A DNA stretch of 64,000 nt from Proteus terrae (GCF_003144325.1 NZ_PENS01000005.1:186001-250000); one strand, 5' to 3'. Counted from the stretch's first letter, positions 30,178 through 39,491 are shown. Notes: generated by a model not told the origin, from the letters alone. Translations and numbers: made by a program.

Positions 30178-32844
30178 TTATTTTTTACTGCTTTTTTTAG
30201 CTGGTTTTGTCTCTTCTTTCACTTCAACAACGGGATGTTCATTAAATTCACGACCGTAGTAAGAATCTAATAACAGTTGTTTTAATTCAGAGATCAGTGG
30301 GTAACGTGGGTTAGCACCAGTACACTGATCGTCAAACGCATCTTCAGATAATTTATCAACTCTTGCTAAGAAATCACTTTCTTGAACACCAGCTTCACGA
30401 ATAGAAGATGGAATTCCTAATGAAGATTTCATTTCTTCTAACCAAGCTAACAATTTCTCAATCTTAGCAGCAGTACGATCACCCGGTGCTGAAAGTTCTA
30501 AGTGGTCAGCAATTTCTGCATAACGACGACGTGCTTGAGGGCGATCGTATTGGCTAAATGCCGTTTGTTTAGTTGGGTTGTCATTAGCGTTATAACGAAT
30601 AACGTTTGAAATTAATAACGCATTAGCTAAACCATGAGGAATATGGAACTCAGAGCCTAATTTATGCGCCATTGAGTGACAAACACCCAAGAATGCGTTT
30701 GCAAAAGCGATACCAGCAATAGTTGCCGCATTATGAACACGCTCACGAGCAACAGGGTTTTTAGCACCTTCATGATAACTTGCTGGCAGATATTCTTTCA
30801 GTAATTTTAATGCTTGCAGTGCTTGTCCGTCAGAATATTCGTTCGCTAATACAGAAACATAAGCTTCTAATGCGTGAGTTACAGCATCTAAACCACCAAA
30901 TGCACACAGAGATTTAGGCATATTCATAACAAGGTTTGCATCAACGATAGCCATATCTGGTGTTAATGCATAGTCTGCTAATGGGTATTTCTGACCTGTT
31001 TCATCATCAGTTACTACTGCAAATGGTGTTACTTCAGAACCAGTACCTGATGTTGTGGTGATAGCAACCATTTGTGCTTTCACACCCATTTTCGGGAATT
31101 TGTAAATACGTTTACGGATATCCATAAAGCGTAATGCTAATTCTTCAAAGTGAGTTTCTGGATGCTCATACATAACCCACATGATTTTTGCAGCATCCAT
31201 TGGTGAACCACCACCTAATGCGATGATCACATCAGGTTTAAAGCTGTTCATCTGTTCTGCACCTTTACGCACAACGCTTAATGTTGGATCGGCTTCAACT
31301 TCAAAGAAGACTTCTGTTTCAACACCAAATTTTTTCAGTACACGAGTGACTTCATCAACATAACCATTGTTGAATAAGAAACCATCGGTCACGATAAAGG
31401 CACGTTTTTTACCATCAGTCGCAATCTCTTCCAGTGCGATAGGTAAACAACCACGGCGGAAGTAAATAGATTTAGGAAGTTTATGCCACAACATATTTTC
31501 TGCTCTTTTCGCCACGGTTTTGGTGTTGATAAGGTGTTTTGGCCCTACGTTTTCAGAAATGGAGTTACCACCCCATGAACCACAACCTAATGTTAGAGAA
31601 GGAGCAAGTTTAAAGTTATATAAGTCACCAATACCACCTTGAGATGCTGGAGTATTGATTAAAATACGAGATGTTTTCATCTTGTCGCCGAAATAGGCAA
31701 CATGTTCAGGGCAGTTATCTTGATCTGTATATAAGCAAGAAGTATGACCGATACCACCCATCTCAACTAATTTTTCAGCTTTTAACACTGCATCTTCAAA
31801 TGATTGAGCATGATACATTGCTAATAGTGGAGATAATTTCTCGTGAGCAAACGGCTCAGCTTCGGTTGTTTCTTTTACTTCACCAATTAAAATTTTGGTA
31901 TTTACTGGTACTTCAATGCCGGCCATTTCAGCAATTTTTGTTGCAGGTTGACCCACAATAGCTGCGTTTAAGTTACCATCTTTTAAGATGATATCTTGAA
32001 CAGCTTTTAATTCTTTACCTGTCAGCATGTAACCGCCGTGGGTAGAGAAACGCTCACGAACTTGTTTATAAATGCTGTCAACAACGATAACAGATTGCTC
32101 TGACGCACAAATTACGCCGTTATCGAAAGTTTTAGACATTAAGATTGAAGCCACTGCACGTTTGATATCAGCAGAGTCATCAATAACAACTGGCGTATTA
32201 CCTGCGCCAACACCAATAGCTGGTTTACCAGAACTATACGCTGCTTTAACCATGCCTGGACCACCTGTCGCTAAGATCAGGTTAATATCATCATGGTGCA
32301 TTAATGCGTTAGATAGAGCGACTGAAGGCTCATCAATCCAACCAATAATATCTTTTGGTGCGCCTGCTGCAATAGCTGCATTTAAGACGATTTCAGCAGC
32401 ACGGTTTGTCGCTTCTTTTGCACGAGGGTGTGGAGAGAAGATAATACCATTACGTGTTTTTAAGCTAATTAATGCTTTAAAAATCGCAGTAGAAGTTGGG
32501 TTAGTTGTTGGTACGATACCACAGATGATCCCAATAGGTTCAGCAATGGTAATTGTGCCGTAAGTCAGATCTTCAGATAAGATCCCGCAGGTTTTTTCGT
32601 CTTTATACGCATTGTAGATATACTCAGAAGCAAAGTGGTTTTTAATCACTTTATCTTCAACGATACCCATACCAGACTCTTTAACAGCCAATTTTGCAAG
32701 GGGAATACGGGCATCAGCGGCAGCTAATGCAGCAGCACGGAAAATAGCATCAACTTGTTCTTGAGAGAAGTTAGCAAATTCACGTTGAGCTTTTTTTACA
32801 CGAGCAACCAAATCATTGAGTTCAGTAACGTTAGTTACAGACAT
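30178..32844 (-). CDS. adhE: Bifunctional acetaldehyde-CoA/alcohol dehydrogenase AdhE
   Basis: AdhE reduces acetyl-CoA to acetaldehyde and then ethanol in fermentation, regenerating NAD+, and assembles into long filaments (spirosomes). The 888-residue protein has an N-terminal aldehyde dehydrogenase domain (about 1-440) with catalytic cysteine in DNGVICASEQSV, a linker, and a C-terminal iron-dependent alcohol dehydrogenase domain (about 450-865). The latter carries the nucleotide motif ALGGGSPMDAAKIMW and iron-binding histidines in GVCHSMAHKLGSEFHIPHG. The tail is lysine-rich (KPAKKSSKK). Divergent to ychE, with CRP-like and Fur-like sites upstream. Confidence 0.98.
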   Translation of the reverse strand: MSVTNVTELNDLVARVKKAQREFANFSQEQVDAIFRAAALAAADARIPLAKLAVKESGMGIVEDKVIKNHFASEYIYNAYKDEKTCGILSEDLTYGTITIAEPIGIICGIVPTTNPTSTAIFKALISLKTRNGIIFSPHPRAKEATNRAAEIVLNAAIAAGAPKDIIGWIDEPSVALSNALMHHDDINLILATGGPGMVKAAYSSGKPAIGVGAGNTPVVIDDSADIKRAVASILMSKTFDNGVICASEQSVIVVDSIYKQVRERFSTHGGYMLTGKELKAVQDIILKDGNLNAAIVGQPATKIAEMAGIEVPVNTKILIGEVKETTEAEPFAHEKLSPLLAMYHAQSFEDAVLKAEKLVEMGGIGHTSCLYTDQDNCPEHVAYFGDKMKTSRILINTPASQGGIGDLYNFKLAPSLTLGCGSWGGNSISENVGPKHLINTKTVAKRAENMLWHKLPKSIYFRRGCLPIALEEIATDGKKRAFIVTDGFLFNNGYVDEVTRVLKKFGVETEVFFEVEADPTLSVVRKGAEQMNSFKPDVIIALGGGSPMDAAKIMWVMYEHPETHFEELALRFMDIRKRIYKFPKMGVKAQMVAITTTSGTGSEVTPFAVVTDDETGQKYPLADYALTPDMAIVDANLVMNMPKSLCAFGGLDAVTHALEAYVSVLANEYSDGQALQALKLLKEYLPASYHEGAKNPVARERVHNAATIAGIAFANAFLGVCHSMAHKLGSEFHIPHGLANALLISNVIRYNANDNPTKQTAFSQYDRPQARRRYAEIADHLELSAPGDRTAAKIEKLLAWLEEMKSSLGIPSSIREAGVQESDFLARVDKLSEDAFDDQCTGANPRYPLISELKQLLLDSYYGREFNEHPVVEVKEETKPAKKSSKK

Positions 32845-33071
32845 AAAGAGACTCCTGATAAAATGTTAAATTTTTTAAGCAAATTAGCCGTTTTCATCAT
32901 AACTAATAAGAATAGCCTAGATAGATGATAATGTGCTTATTTCAGTAATAATTATTAGAGGGCATAATTTGCTTAAAAAACTTAAAAAAAACAATAATAA
33001 AGGCAAATATATTTTCTAAGTAGCTCTCTTTCTTCGAATGATAACAGCTTACCATCTTTCTAATTAATTAA

Positions 33072-33087
33072 CGTGATATATGTCACA
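33072..33087. promoter_or_regulatory. CRP-like site upstream of adhE
   Basis: CGTGA-TATATG-TCACA matches the CRP core in nine of ten positions with the right spacing and AT-rich flanks. It is about 230 bases from the adhE start and 270 from ychE. Confidence 0.55.
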
Positions 33088-33123
33088 AAAATAGCAAGCT
33101 GACACCTTTCAGCATGGCTATTT

Positions 33124-33140
33124 ATGAGAATAATTCTCAT
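33124..33140. promoter_or_regulatory. Fur-type 7-1-7 palindrome between adhE and ychE
   Basis: ATGAGAAT-A-ATTCTCAT is a perfect dyad. Its core TGAGAAT-N-ATTCTCA is the classical inverted repeat bound by Fur. AdhE uses iron in its alcohol dehydrogenase domain, so iron control would make sense, but this is inference. Confidence 0.55.
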
Positions 33141-33358
33141 ATGCAATAAATGTTCAACGATTTTTTTGTCGTACAGTTTATTTCGATATAAAATTAAACC
33201 TCTAGGTTTTAATCTATTTACAAGAGAATATTTTAGGTAAAAACTTGTTAACTAATAGAATTAACTGGTTTATTGATTTAAAGTAACGCGCATTTTTTGG
33301 AGTTACTCTATCTTTTATAGAATAATTCGCATGTTTATTAGCCAAGAAGGGGCTTTTC

Positions 33359-34003
33359 ATGGGGTCACTGCTGGATTTATCCGGTTATATTAAATTTTTT
33401 GTCGGTCTTTTTGCGATTGTAAACCCAATTGGTATTTTGCCTGTCTTTATCAGTATGACGAGTTATCAAACTGATGCAGGGCGTAACAAAACAAACTTAA
33501 TTGCGAATGGCTCCGTTGCAATTATTTTAGTTTCTTCTCTGTTAATCGGTGATTCTATACTGAGTGTTTTCGGTATTTCTATCGACTCGTTTCGTATAGC
33601 AGGGGGAATGCTGATTGTTACTATTGCGATGACCATGATAAATGGACGTTTAGGAGAAGATAAACAAAACAATCAGGAACGAAACGAATCCGCAGTACGT
33701 AGTAGTGTTGCTGTTGTGCCTTTAGCATTACCATTAATGGCAGGACCCGGAGCAATCAGTTCTTGTATTGTGTGGAGTTCTCGCTGGGAAGGTTTTACTA
33801 ACTTTTTAGGATTAGCCGCAACCAGCATCTTTTTTGCATTTTGTTGTTGGTTGCTGTTTCGCAGCGCAACACTATTAGTGAAATATTTAGGGCAAACTGG
33901 CATTAATGTAGTTACTCGTATAATGGGCTTATTATTAATGTCGTTAGGTATTGAATTTATTGTGACCGGATTACGTTCTATTTTCCCGGGCTTATTAGTT
34001 TAA
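33359..34003 (+). CDS. ychE: MarC-family inner-membrane protein YchE
   Basis: The 214-residue product matches YchE, a member of the MarC (UPF0056) family of six-helix inner-membrane proteins with no proven transport substrate. Hydrophobic segments span most of the protein, starting YIKFFVGLFAIVNPIGILPV, with VVPLALPLMAGPGAISSCIV and TRIMGLLLMSLGIEFIVTGL. Length and position beside adhE equal E. coli, where ychE directly precedes oppA. Here a 10-kb block separates them. Confidence 0.93.
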   Translation: MGSLLDLSGYIKFFVGLFAIVNPIGILPVFISMTSYQTDAGRNKTNLIANGSVAIILVSSLLIGDSILSVFGISIDSFRIAGGMLIVTIAMTMINGRLGEDKQNNQERNESAVRSSVAVVPLALPLMAGPGAISSCIVWSSRWEGFTNFLGLAATSIFFAFCCWLLFRSATLLVKYLGQTGINVVTRIMGLLLMSLGIEFIVTGLRSIFPGLLV

Positions 34004-34054
34004 ACACAGCGCAGAACAATAAAAAACGGTACGATTAAACAGTAATATTAAAAA

Positions 34055-34100
34055 CGAGCAGTATTAATAACGTAATGCTGCTCGGCTCCTTTCTTTTATC
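34055..34100 (+). terminator. Terminator between ychE and the ABC transporter operon
   Basis: CGAGCAGTATTA pairs with TAATGCTGCTCG (one G-T pair), followed by CTCCTTTCTTTT. It lies between convergent genes and most likely ends ychE. Confidence 0.7.
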
Positions 34101-34114
34101 TATTCTCTTTTATC

Positions 34115-34828
34115 TCAATCAATACGATGTATCCCTTTTGATAACGCATCTCGATCATAATGTTGTGTTAATTCACCATTTTCCATTAATGCAGCTCGAT
34201 CCGACATATGTGCGATAACATCTGCATCATGACTGACGAGTAAATAAGTCATGTTATGCTGTTTTTTTAGTGTGTTAAGCAGATTTAAAATCTCGGCTTG
34301 CACTGACATATCTAGCGCTGAGGTTGGTTCATCTAAAAGTAATAGTTGAGGTTGCAATAAAAGGGCTCTTGCAATGGCGACACGTTGACGTTGCCCACCC
34401 GAAAGTTGGTGTGGATAACGACTCGTCACATCGGCAGGTAAACCAACTTGGGCTAATGCTTGTTCAATCGTCTCTTTATCAAAAGGAATTTGGTGGATTT
34501 TTAAAGGCTCAGAGAACGCTCGCTCAATACGGTGTTGGGGGTGTAAAGAGGCGTAGGGATCTTGAAATACCATTTGTATATTACGGCGCAAAGTCCCTTG
34601 AAAACGTTGTTGAGGTTTAATTGTTTGTCCTAAAAGCGATATCTCACCTTGCCAATTCGGTAATAACCCTGCGATCACACGCAAAACAGTCGATTTGCCA
34701 CAGCCAGAACGGCCAATCAAGCTAAAAGTTTCGCCTTGTTGAACATGTAGATTGATCCCTTTTACAACGTGCTTTGCTTGTTTACCTTGTTTGAATTGAA
34801 CGTGTAAATCATGAATATCAATTAGCAT
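34115..34828 (-). CDS. ABC transporter ATPase (peptide/nickel family), second subunit
   Basis: The 237-residue product is an ATP-binding subunit of the Dpp/Opp/Nik family. It has Walker A GRSGCGKST, signature LSGGQRQRVAIARALLLQP, Walker B LLLLDEPTSALD and the switch histidine in LLVSHDADVIAH. It is shorter than OppF or DppF because the C-terminal extension is missing, which is closer to NikE. It overlaps the previous ATPase gene by 11 bases and is the last of five genes on this strand. Substrate is not determinable from sequence. Confidence 0.88.
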   Translation of the reverse strand: MLIDIHDLHVQFKQGKQAKHVVKGINLHVQQGETFSLIGRSGCGKSTVLRVIAGLLPNWQGEISLLGQTIKPQQRFQGTLRRNIQMVFQDPYASLHPQHRIERAFSEPLKIHQIPFDKETIEQALAQVGLPADVTSRYPHQLSGGQRQRVAIARALLLQPQLLLLDEPTSALDMSVQAEILNLLNTLKKQHNMTYLLVSHDADVIAHMSDRAALMENGELTQHYDRDALSKGIHRID

Positions 34829-35654
34829 GATGTAGCCCCTTAAAATTAAGCGTTCTATCTAGTACTGGCAATTGAGTGCCATAAGTGCTTGCATTAGGTC
34901 TACATGTCCAAAGTGTACGAGTATAAGGATGTGAAGCAGTCGGTAGCGCTTTAGCATCGAGTTCATCAACTTGTTCGCCTTGATACATCACCATGACGCG
35001 CTCACAATATTCAGCAACAAGGGGTAAATCATGGCTAATCAGTAATAAACCCATATTACGCTGTTCACACTGAATAGTGATCAGTTCAAGGATTTGATGA
35101 CGTAACTGAGCATCCAGTGCAGATGTCGGTTCATCGGCAATTAAAATAGTAGGGTTATTAATTAGCGCAATCGCTATCATTGCTCGTTGTCCCATACCAC
35201 CTGATAATTCACCAGGATAACGATAAATATTCTGTTCAGGTAAGCCGACAGACAGCAGGGTATCGATGATAAGTTGACGCCTATCTTGACGTGAAAGTTT
35301 TTGATGTTGTTTTACGGTTTCTTCTACTTGCTGATAAATGGTTTTTACAGGATTTAATGCATAGCGAGGATCTTGTAATACCATTGAAATCGTATTTCCG
35401 CGGATGTTATTCCATTGGCGAGATGAAAAATCTAATAGATTATTTCCTTGTAAGTTCAGTATCTCTGCACTGACTTTTCCCGGATGACGAACAAGCCCCA
35501 TTAATGCACGAGCGGTCATTGATTTGCCAGAGCCAGATTCACCAACAATCGCCAAACGCTCTTGCCCCAAAGTAAAAGAGATATTATTGACAACTCTTGC
35601 CTTTGGAAAATCGATGCAGAGGTTGTTTACCTCAATTAATGGTGTTTTATTCAT
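34818..35654 (-). CDS. ABC transporter ATPase (peptide/nickel family), first subunit
   Basis: This is the partner ATPase of 278 residues: Walker A GESGSGKSMTARALMGLV, signature LSGGMGQRAMIAIALINNP, Walker B ILIADEPTSALDAQ and LLLISHDLPLVAEYCERVMV. The start at 35654 is supported by GGAGATACCC directly upstream. The extended open frame before it overlaps the permease gene and is not family-like. It overlaps the upstream permease by eight bases, indicating coupled translation. Confidence 0.88.
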   Translation of the reverse strand: MNKTPLIEVNNLCIDFPKARVVNNISFTLGQERLAIVGESGSGKSMTARALMGLVRHPGKVSAEILNLQGNNLLDFSSRQWNNIRGNTISMVLQDPRYALNPVKTIYQQVEETVKQHQKLSRQDRRQLIIDTLLSVGLPEQNIYRYPGELSGGMGQRAMIAIALINNPTILIADEPTSALDAQLRHQILELITIQCEQRNMGLLLISHDLPLVAEYCERVMVMYQGEQVDELDAKALPTASHPYTRTLWTCRPNASTYGTQLPVLDRTLNFKGLHHAN

Positions 35655-36477
35655 GGGTATCTCCCAATACATCACGTAATCCATCACCTAATAAATTAAA
35701 TGCCAGACTGCTGATTAAAATTGCCGTACCCGGAATAGCTGCAATCCACCATTGATCAAAAATAACGGGCATACCTTCTGCGATCATCGCTCCCCATTCC
35801 GCCATTGGTGGGCGTGCACCTAATCCAAGGAAGCCCAATCCGGCTGCTGCGAGAATAATTACGGCTAAGTTAAGTGCTAAACGCACAATGGCTGAAGGTA
35901 AACATAGTGGTAAGATATGTCCCCATAACAGTCGAAGACCTTTAATACCCATCATTTCGGCAGCAGCAAGATAATCGCTATTGCGTAAATGTTGAATTTC
36001 ACTACGAGATTGTCGTGCATAAGCCGGCCATGCAGTTAAAGCCAGTGCTAACGCGCCATTTAGCAGGCCAGGTCCTAACATTGCGACAAAGGCGAAGGCG
36101 AGAATAAGAGAAGGCATCGACATTACAATATCAGTGAATCGCATTAAAATACGCTCAGTCCAACCACCGTAATACCCAGATAAAATCCCAATTAATAATC
36201 CTAAAGGTAGCGTAATAAGCGCCACCAGCCCCACTAAGCCTAGCATTGGGCGAGTACCATAAATAAGTCGAGAAAGAATATCTCGCCCATAATTATCTGT
36301 CCCTAGCCAATGTTCAGCATTGGGTGCTAATAAACGTTGGGCAGCATGTTGCCAATTCGGATCGTAAGGGGCTAACCAAGGTGCAAAAATAGCAATAATT
36401 AACAGTAAAATGAGCAACGATAAACCGATAAATGCAGAAGGCGAACGCGCTATTTTTCTTAAAAATGGAGATGACAT
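35647..36477 (-). CDS. ABC transporter permease (DppC/NikC type)
   Basis: The 276-residue product is a DppC/OppC/NikC-type inner-membrane permease. It has an N-terminal membrane helix (FIGLSLLILLLIIAIFAPWL), the periplasmic motif HWLGTDNYGRDILSRLIYG, and the cytoplasmic EAA-loop region AAEMMGIKGLRLLWGHILPL for ATPase contact, ending in LAFNLLGDGLRDVLGD. Its start codon overlaps the stop of the preceding permease by one base (TAATG). Confidence 0.88.
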   Translation of the reverse strand: MSSPFLRKIARSPSAFIGLSLLILLLIIAIFAPWLAPYDPNWQHAAQRLLAPNAEHWLGTDNYGRDILSRLIYGTRPMLGLVGLVALITLPLGLLIGILSGYYGGWTERILMRFTDIVMSMPSLILAFAFVAMLGPGLLNGALALALTAWPAYARQSRSEIQHLRNSDYLAAAEMMGIKGLRLLWGHILPLCLPSAIVRLALNLAVIILAAAGLGFLGLGARPPMAEWGAMIAEGMPVIFDQWWIAAIPGTAILISSLAFNLLGDGLRDVLGDTHE

Positions 36478-37520
36478 TAGCGGAGCCTCGGATCAGTCAA
36501 ACGAATAACGATATCGGTCATATTATTGATAAAGACAAAGCATAAGCCGATAACTAAAGTACCGCCCATAATGGCTGTGGTATCACCTGCAAAAAGTGCT
36601 GTTGTGAGATATCGACCAATTCCCGGCCAAGAAAAGACCGTTTCTGTTAATACGGCACCTTCTAACATACCAGTATAAGATAAGGCGATAATGGTCATTA
36701 AAACACCACGAATATTAGGCAGTACGTGATAAAAAAGAATACGTAATTCACCAATACCTTTTGCTCTTGCTAACGTGACATACTCTTTATTCATTTCGTT
36801 TAAACAGGCTGAACGAGTTAAGCGAGTAATAGAAGCAAGGGCAAAATAAGCTAATAAAGAAACTGGTAAAATAAGGTGTGATAACGCATTAAAAAAAGCA
36901 TCTTTATCGCCAGCTAATAACGTATCAATTAGTGCAAAACCCGTTACGGGTTCAATGGTGAATTGATAAATATCGTCTAATCGCCCGGGGCCTGCTGTCC
37001 ATTGTAAGGTGGCATAGAAAAGCAATAGCAAAATCAAACCTAGCCAGAAAATAGGAACAGAGCTACCTAATAACGTCAAAATTCGCAAAATAAAATCGAA
37101 CGGTGTTCCCACAAAACGCGCACATAAAACGCCAAATAAAATACCAAGGCTGGCACCAATCAGTAATGCAACAGTTGCTAATTCCAATGTGGCGGGAAAA
37201 GTCGCTAACAAATCATCAAGAACAGGTTGACCTGTTGATGTTGCTGTACCTAAATGCCCTTGTAACAGCGCTTCTACATAATGAAAAAACTGCATGTAGA
37301 TAGGTAAATCTAGTCCTAATTCATGTCTTACTTGGTTATAGGTTTCGAGGCTTGCGTGATCACCAACAATTTGTAAGACAGGATCGACAGGTGAAAGAGC
37401 TGAAAGCGTAAAAGTGATGACAAGAAGTCCTAAAAGAGTCAGCACCAGAGTCAATATTCCTTGAGCAAAGGTAATTAACTGATCTTTTAGACGAATAGGT
37501 AACGTCATAGCAGTATTCAT
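36477..37520 (-). CDS. ABC transporter permease (DppB/NikB type)
   Basis: The 347-residue product is a DppB/OppB/NikB-type permease. LTLVLTLLGLLVITFTLSAL forms the first membrane helix and DPVLQIVGDHASLETYNQVR the usual early periplasmic stretch. The EAA region is YVTLARAKGIGELRILFYHV, and VLTETVFSWPGIGRYL matches the family. The start at 37520 has an AGG-containing ribosome site. A longer frame from 37562 would begin within a terminator-like hairpin and is rejected. A hairpin separates it from the binding-protein gene. Confidence 0.87.
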   Translation of the reverse strand: MNTAMTLPIRLKDQLITFAQGILTLVLTLLGLLVITFTLSALSPVDPVLQIVGDHASLETYNQVRHELGLDLPIYMQFFHYVEALLQGHLGTATSTGQPVLDDLLATFPATLELATVALLIGASLGILFGVLCARFVGTPFDFILRILTLLGSSVPIFWLGLILLLLFYATLQWTAGPGRLDDIYQFTIEPVTGFALIDTLLAGDKDAFFNALSHLILPVSLLAYFALASITRLTRSACLNEMNKEYVTLARAKGIGELRILFYHVLPNIRGVLMTIIALSYTGMLEGAVLTETVFSWPGIGRYLTTALFAGDTTAIMGGTLVIGLCFVFINNMTDIVIRLTDPRLR

Positions 37521-37544
37521 ACAGCAATAGCCTAGTGAAATGGC

Positions 37545-37583
37545 AAAAAATAGACCATCCACAGTAACATGGCTGTGGATGGT
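37545..37583 (-). terminator. Intercistronic hairpin between binding protein and permease genes
   Basis: An 11-bp perfect stem (ACCATCCACAG with CTGTGGATGGT), eight-base loop, is followed on the minus strand by CTATTTTTT. Partial termination here would leave more binding protein than permease, the usual need in ABC importers. Confidence 0.8.
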
Positions 37584-37597
37584 TTCAGGAAAAAATA

Positions 37598-39163
37598 TTA
37601 CTTAGTTACTTTGTCATAATAGACCATATCTGCATTTAGACCTTGCGCATAACCGTTAACGTTATCGCGCATGACTATCTGGTTTTTGCCTTGGTCAATA
37701 AACACATAAGGTGAACTACGCTGTAACTCTTTTTGCATTTCAGTATAGAGCGATTGGCGTTTTACTTTGTCCGCTTCATTAAGTGCAGATAATGTCTGCT
37801 GACTTAACTCAGGAATTTTCCAGCCATTTAACCAAGCAACAGTATTGGATTGTCCATCATTATAAGCGAAGGCACTGGCATTTGAGTGCGCATCAAAATA
37901 ATCAGGGATCCAAAAACGAATGGCTGCTTGATGCTGTTTAGCGCGTACACGGCTATACACTTGGCTACCTGCTGCGGGCAATAAATCAACTTGTACACCC
38001 GCTTGAGCAAAGCTTGCTTGAATGGATTGCGCCACAGTGATGTAAGGAACTTTGTTCTCAACATCTAATGTAAAGCGTGCATTGGTAATACCCGCTTTGG
38101 CTAAAATTGCTTTGGCTTTTTCGGGATCAAAAGTAAAAGGATTATCTTTTAATGCACCCGGTAAGCCTATTGGTAAGAAGCTTTGATGAATAAAGTACTG
38201 ACCACGCATTAAATCTTCAGTAATGCCTTTGTAGTCAATTAAATAACGAGATGCTTCCCAAAATGCGGGGTTACTCAGCGCTGGGTTTCCACTGGCGGTA
38301 TTAAAAGCCATATAAACTTGCTCAGCAGAAGGAATATCTAAAATTTTGATACCAGTTTTGCCCGCTAAAGCTGCAGTTTGATCGGTACCTAAGTCACGCG
38401 CAATATCCGCATCACCTTTTTCAATTAATAAACGACGAGATGCCGGATCGGGCACGTTTTTAATAATAATATTGGCTATTTTAGGCGCACCAGTTGGCGA
38501 GAGTGGGTTAGCTTCTAACACAATAGCTTGACGTGGTTGATAAGCACGCATTTTGTATGCGCCACTTCCTGCTGAGTTCATCTTCAGCCAGCTATTCCCA
38601 AAGTCATTATTTTTAACATGAGCGGAAACCAGTTTTTCATCAACAATAGACGCAATTGGAGTTGAAAGGATATTTAGCACAACATCAGGGCTGACATCCG
38701 CTGTCCAACGCACTTCTAATTCATTATCACTGACCTTTTTCAGCAGTGAATTAATGTTATCAGTTTTCCAACCCAGCACATTTAGAATAAAAGCAGGTGA
38801 TTTGTTCATGGTGATCGCACGCTGATAAGAGAAGATAATATCTTCAGGACGTACAGCGTTACCAGATGCAAATTTTGCATCTGGCTTAATTTTAAATACG
38901 ATCGTTTTTTGTTCAGGGTTCGCTTGCCAGCTTTCAACTAAAATCGGTTCATTAATTTCTGGATTATCACGATTAGGTTGAACAATACGTTGATATAAAC
39001 TAGGCACAGTTTGAATACTGGATAGTTCATTACTTTCAGCAGGATCAAGGCTGACAATATCATCAAGCCCTTGTACCACAATTAATGTATTAGCAGGTGT
39101 TGCTGCAAATGCCGGTACGGAAAGGGCACCCACAACGAATAATGATAATAATTTTGCTTTCAT
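37598..39163 (-). CDS. Periplasmic substrate-binding protein (SBP family 5, peptide/nickel type)
   Basis: The 521-residue product has a signal peptide (MKAKLLSLFVVGALSVPAFA, then ATPANT) and the SBP family 5 pattern: an early LDPAESNELSSIQTV, SFQRA-like binding-lobe motifs such as IIFSYQRAITMNKSPAF, and GSGAYKMRAYQPRQAIVLEA. It is similar in length to NikA and DppA but lacks features that would fix the ligand. It is the first gene of a five-gene importer operon divergent from nirB, and shares a 328-base control region containing FNR and NarL-type sites. Confidence 0.88.
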   Translation of the reverse strand: MKAKLLSLFVVGALSVPAFAATPANTLIVVQGLDDIVSLDPAESNELSSIQTVPSLYQRIVQPNRDNPEINEPILVESWQANPEQKTIVFKIKPDAKFASGNAVRPEDIIFSYQRAITMNKSPAFILNVLGWKTDNINSLLKKVSDNELEVRWTADVSPDVVLNILSTPIASIVDEKLVSAHVKNNDFGNSWLKMNSAGSGAYKMRAYQPRQAIVLEANPLSPTGAPKIANIIIKNVPDPASRRLLIEKGDADIARDLGTDQTAALAGKTGIKILDIPSAEQVYMAFNTASGNPALSNPAFWEASRYLIDYKGITEDLMRGQYFIHQSFLPIGLPGALKDNPFTFDPEKAKAILAKAGITNARFTLDVENKVPYITVAQSIQASFAQAGVQVDLLPAAGSQVYSRVRAKQHQAAIRFWIPDYFDAHSNASAFAYNDGQSNTVAWLNGWKIPELSQQTLSALNEADKVKRQSLYTEMQKELQRSSPYVFIDQGKNQIVMRDNVNGYAQGLNADMVYYDKVTK

Positions 39164-39357
39164 GAGACGCTCCCTGAAACGGTGTAGCCAAAATCGTTAT
39201 GTCAATAACTTATTAGTTATTACTTTGTGAAATTAACTTAGGCAAAACGTGACCAATGCGCAAAGTTTTAATTACGCTTACATATAACTCTTCGTTATAA
39301 GTGGCTAAAATTAATTATGGTAGAAGAATAATTAACCGCAAGAACATGATGATGAAA

Positions 39358-39373
39358 TACTCCTTTAGTAGTA
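39358..39373. promoter_or_regulatory. NarL/NarP-type 7-2-7 site upstream of nirB
   Basis: TACTCCT-TT-AGTAGTA is two inverted heptamers that both fit TACYNMT, with a two-base gap. It is centred about 61 bases upstream of the FNR site. E. coli nirB is activated by NarL/NarP from a site nearer the promoter, so the greater distance here is unusual. Confidence 0.6.
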
Positions 39374-39419
39374 ACTCATTGACTATTAAGTTGTAGTAGC
39401 TGAATTGATTAAGCTGTAT

Positions 39420-39433
39420 TTGATATCCATCAA
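39420..39433 (+). promoter_or_regulatory. nirB: Perfect FNR box of the nirB promoter
   Basis: TTGAT-ATCC-ATCAA matches the FNR consensus exactly in both arms. A -10 candidate TATTTT (39455-39460) places the start near 39468, so FNR is centred at about -41.5, as in the E. coli nirB promoter. This predicts anaerobic induction. Confidence 0.88.
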
Positions 39434-39491
39434 TATCTCTTATGAGTAGTTTCGTATTTTAGCCTTAGAAATCTTTAAATCTGAGGCAAAA

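Larger units (their letters stand above)
32845..33358. other. adhE-ychE divergent regulatory region
   Basis: These 514 AT-rich bases contain no gene. They carry a CRP-like site at 33072 and a perfect Fur-like palindrome at 33124, both listed separately. The long distance to adhE agrees with the long adhE leader known in E. coli. Confidence 0.6.
39164..39491. other. Control region between the ABC operon and nirB
   Basis: This 328-base divergent spacer carries the FNR site and the NarL/NarP-type dyad listed next. No small gene is seen. Confidence 0.7.

Noticed and set aside
31671-32563. Plus-strand open frames inside adhE
   Set aside because: They are frame shadows of a strongly conserved gene on the other strand.
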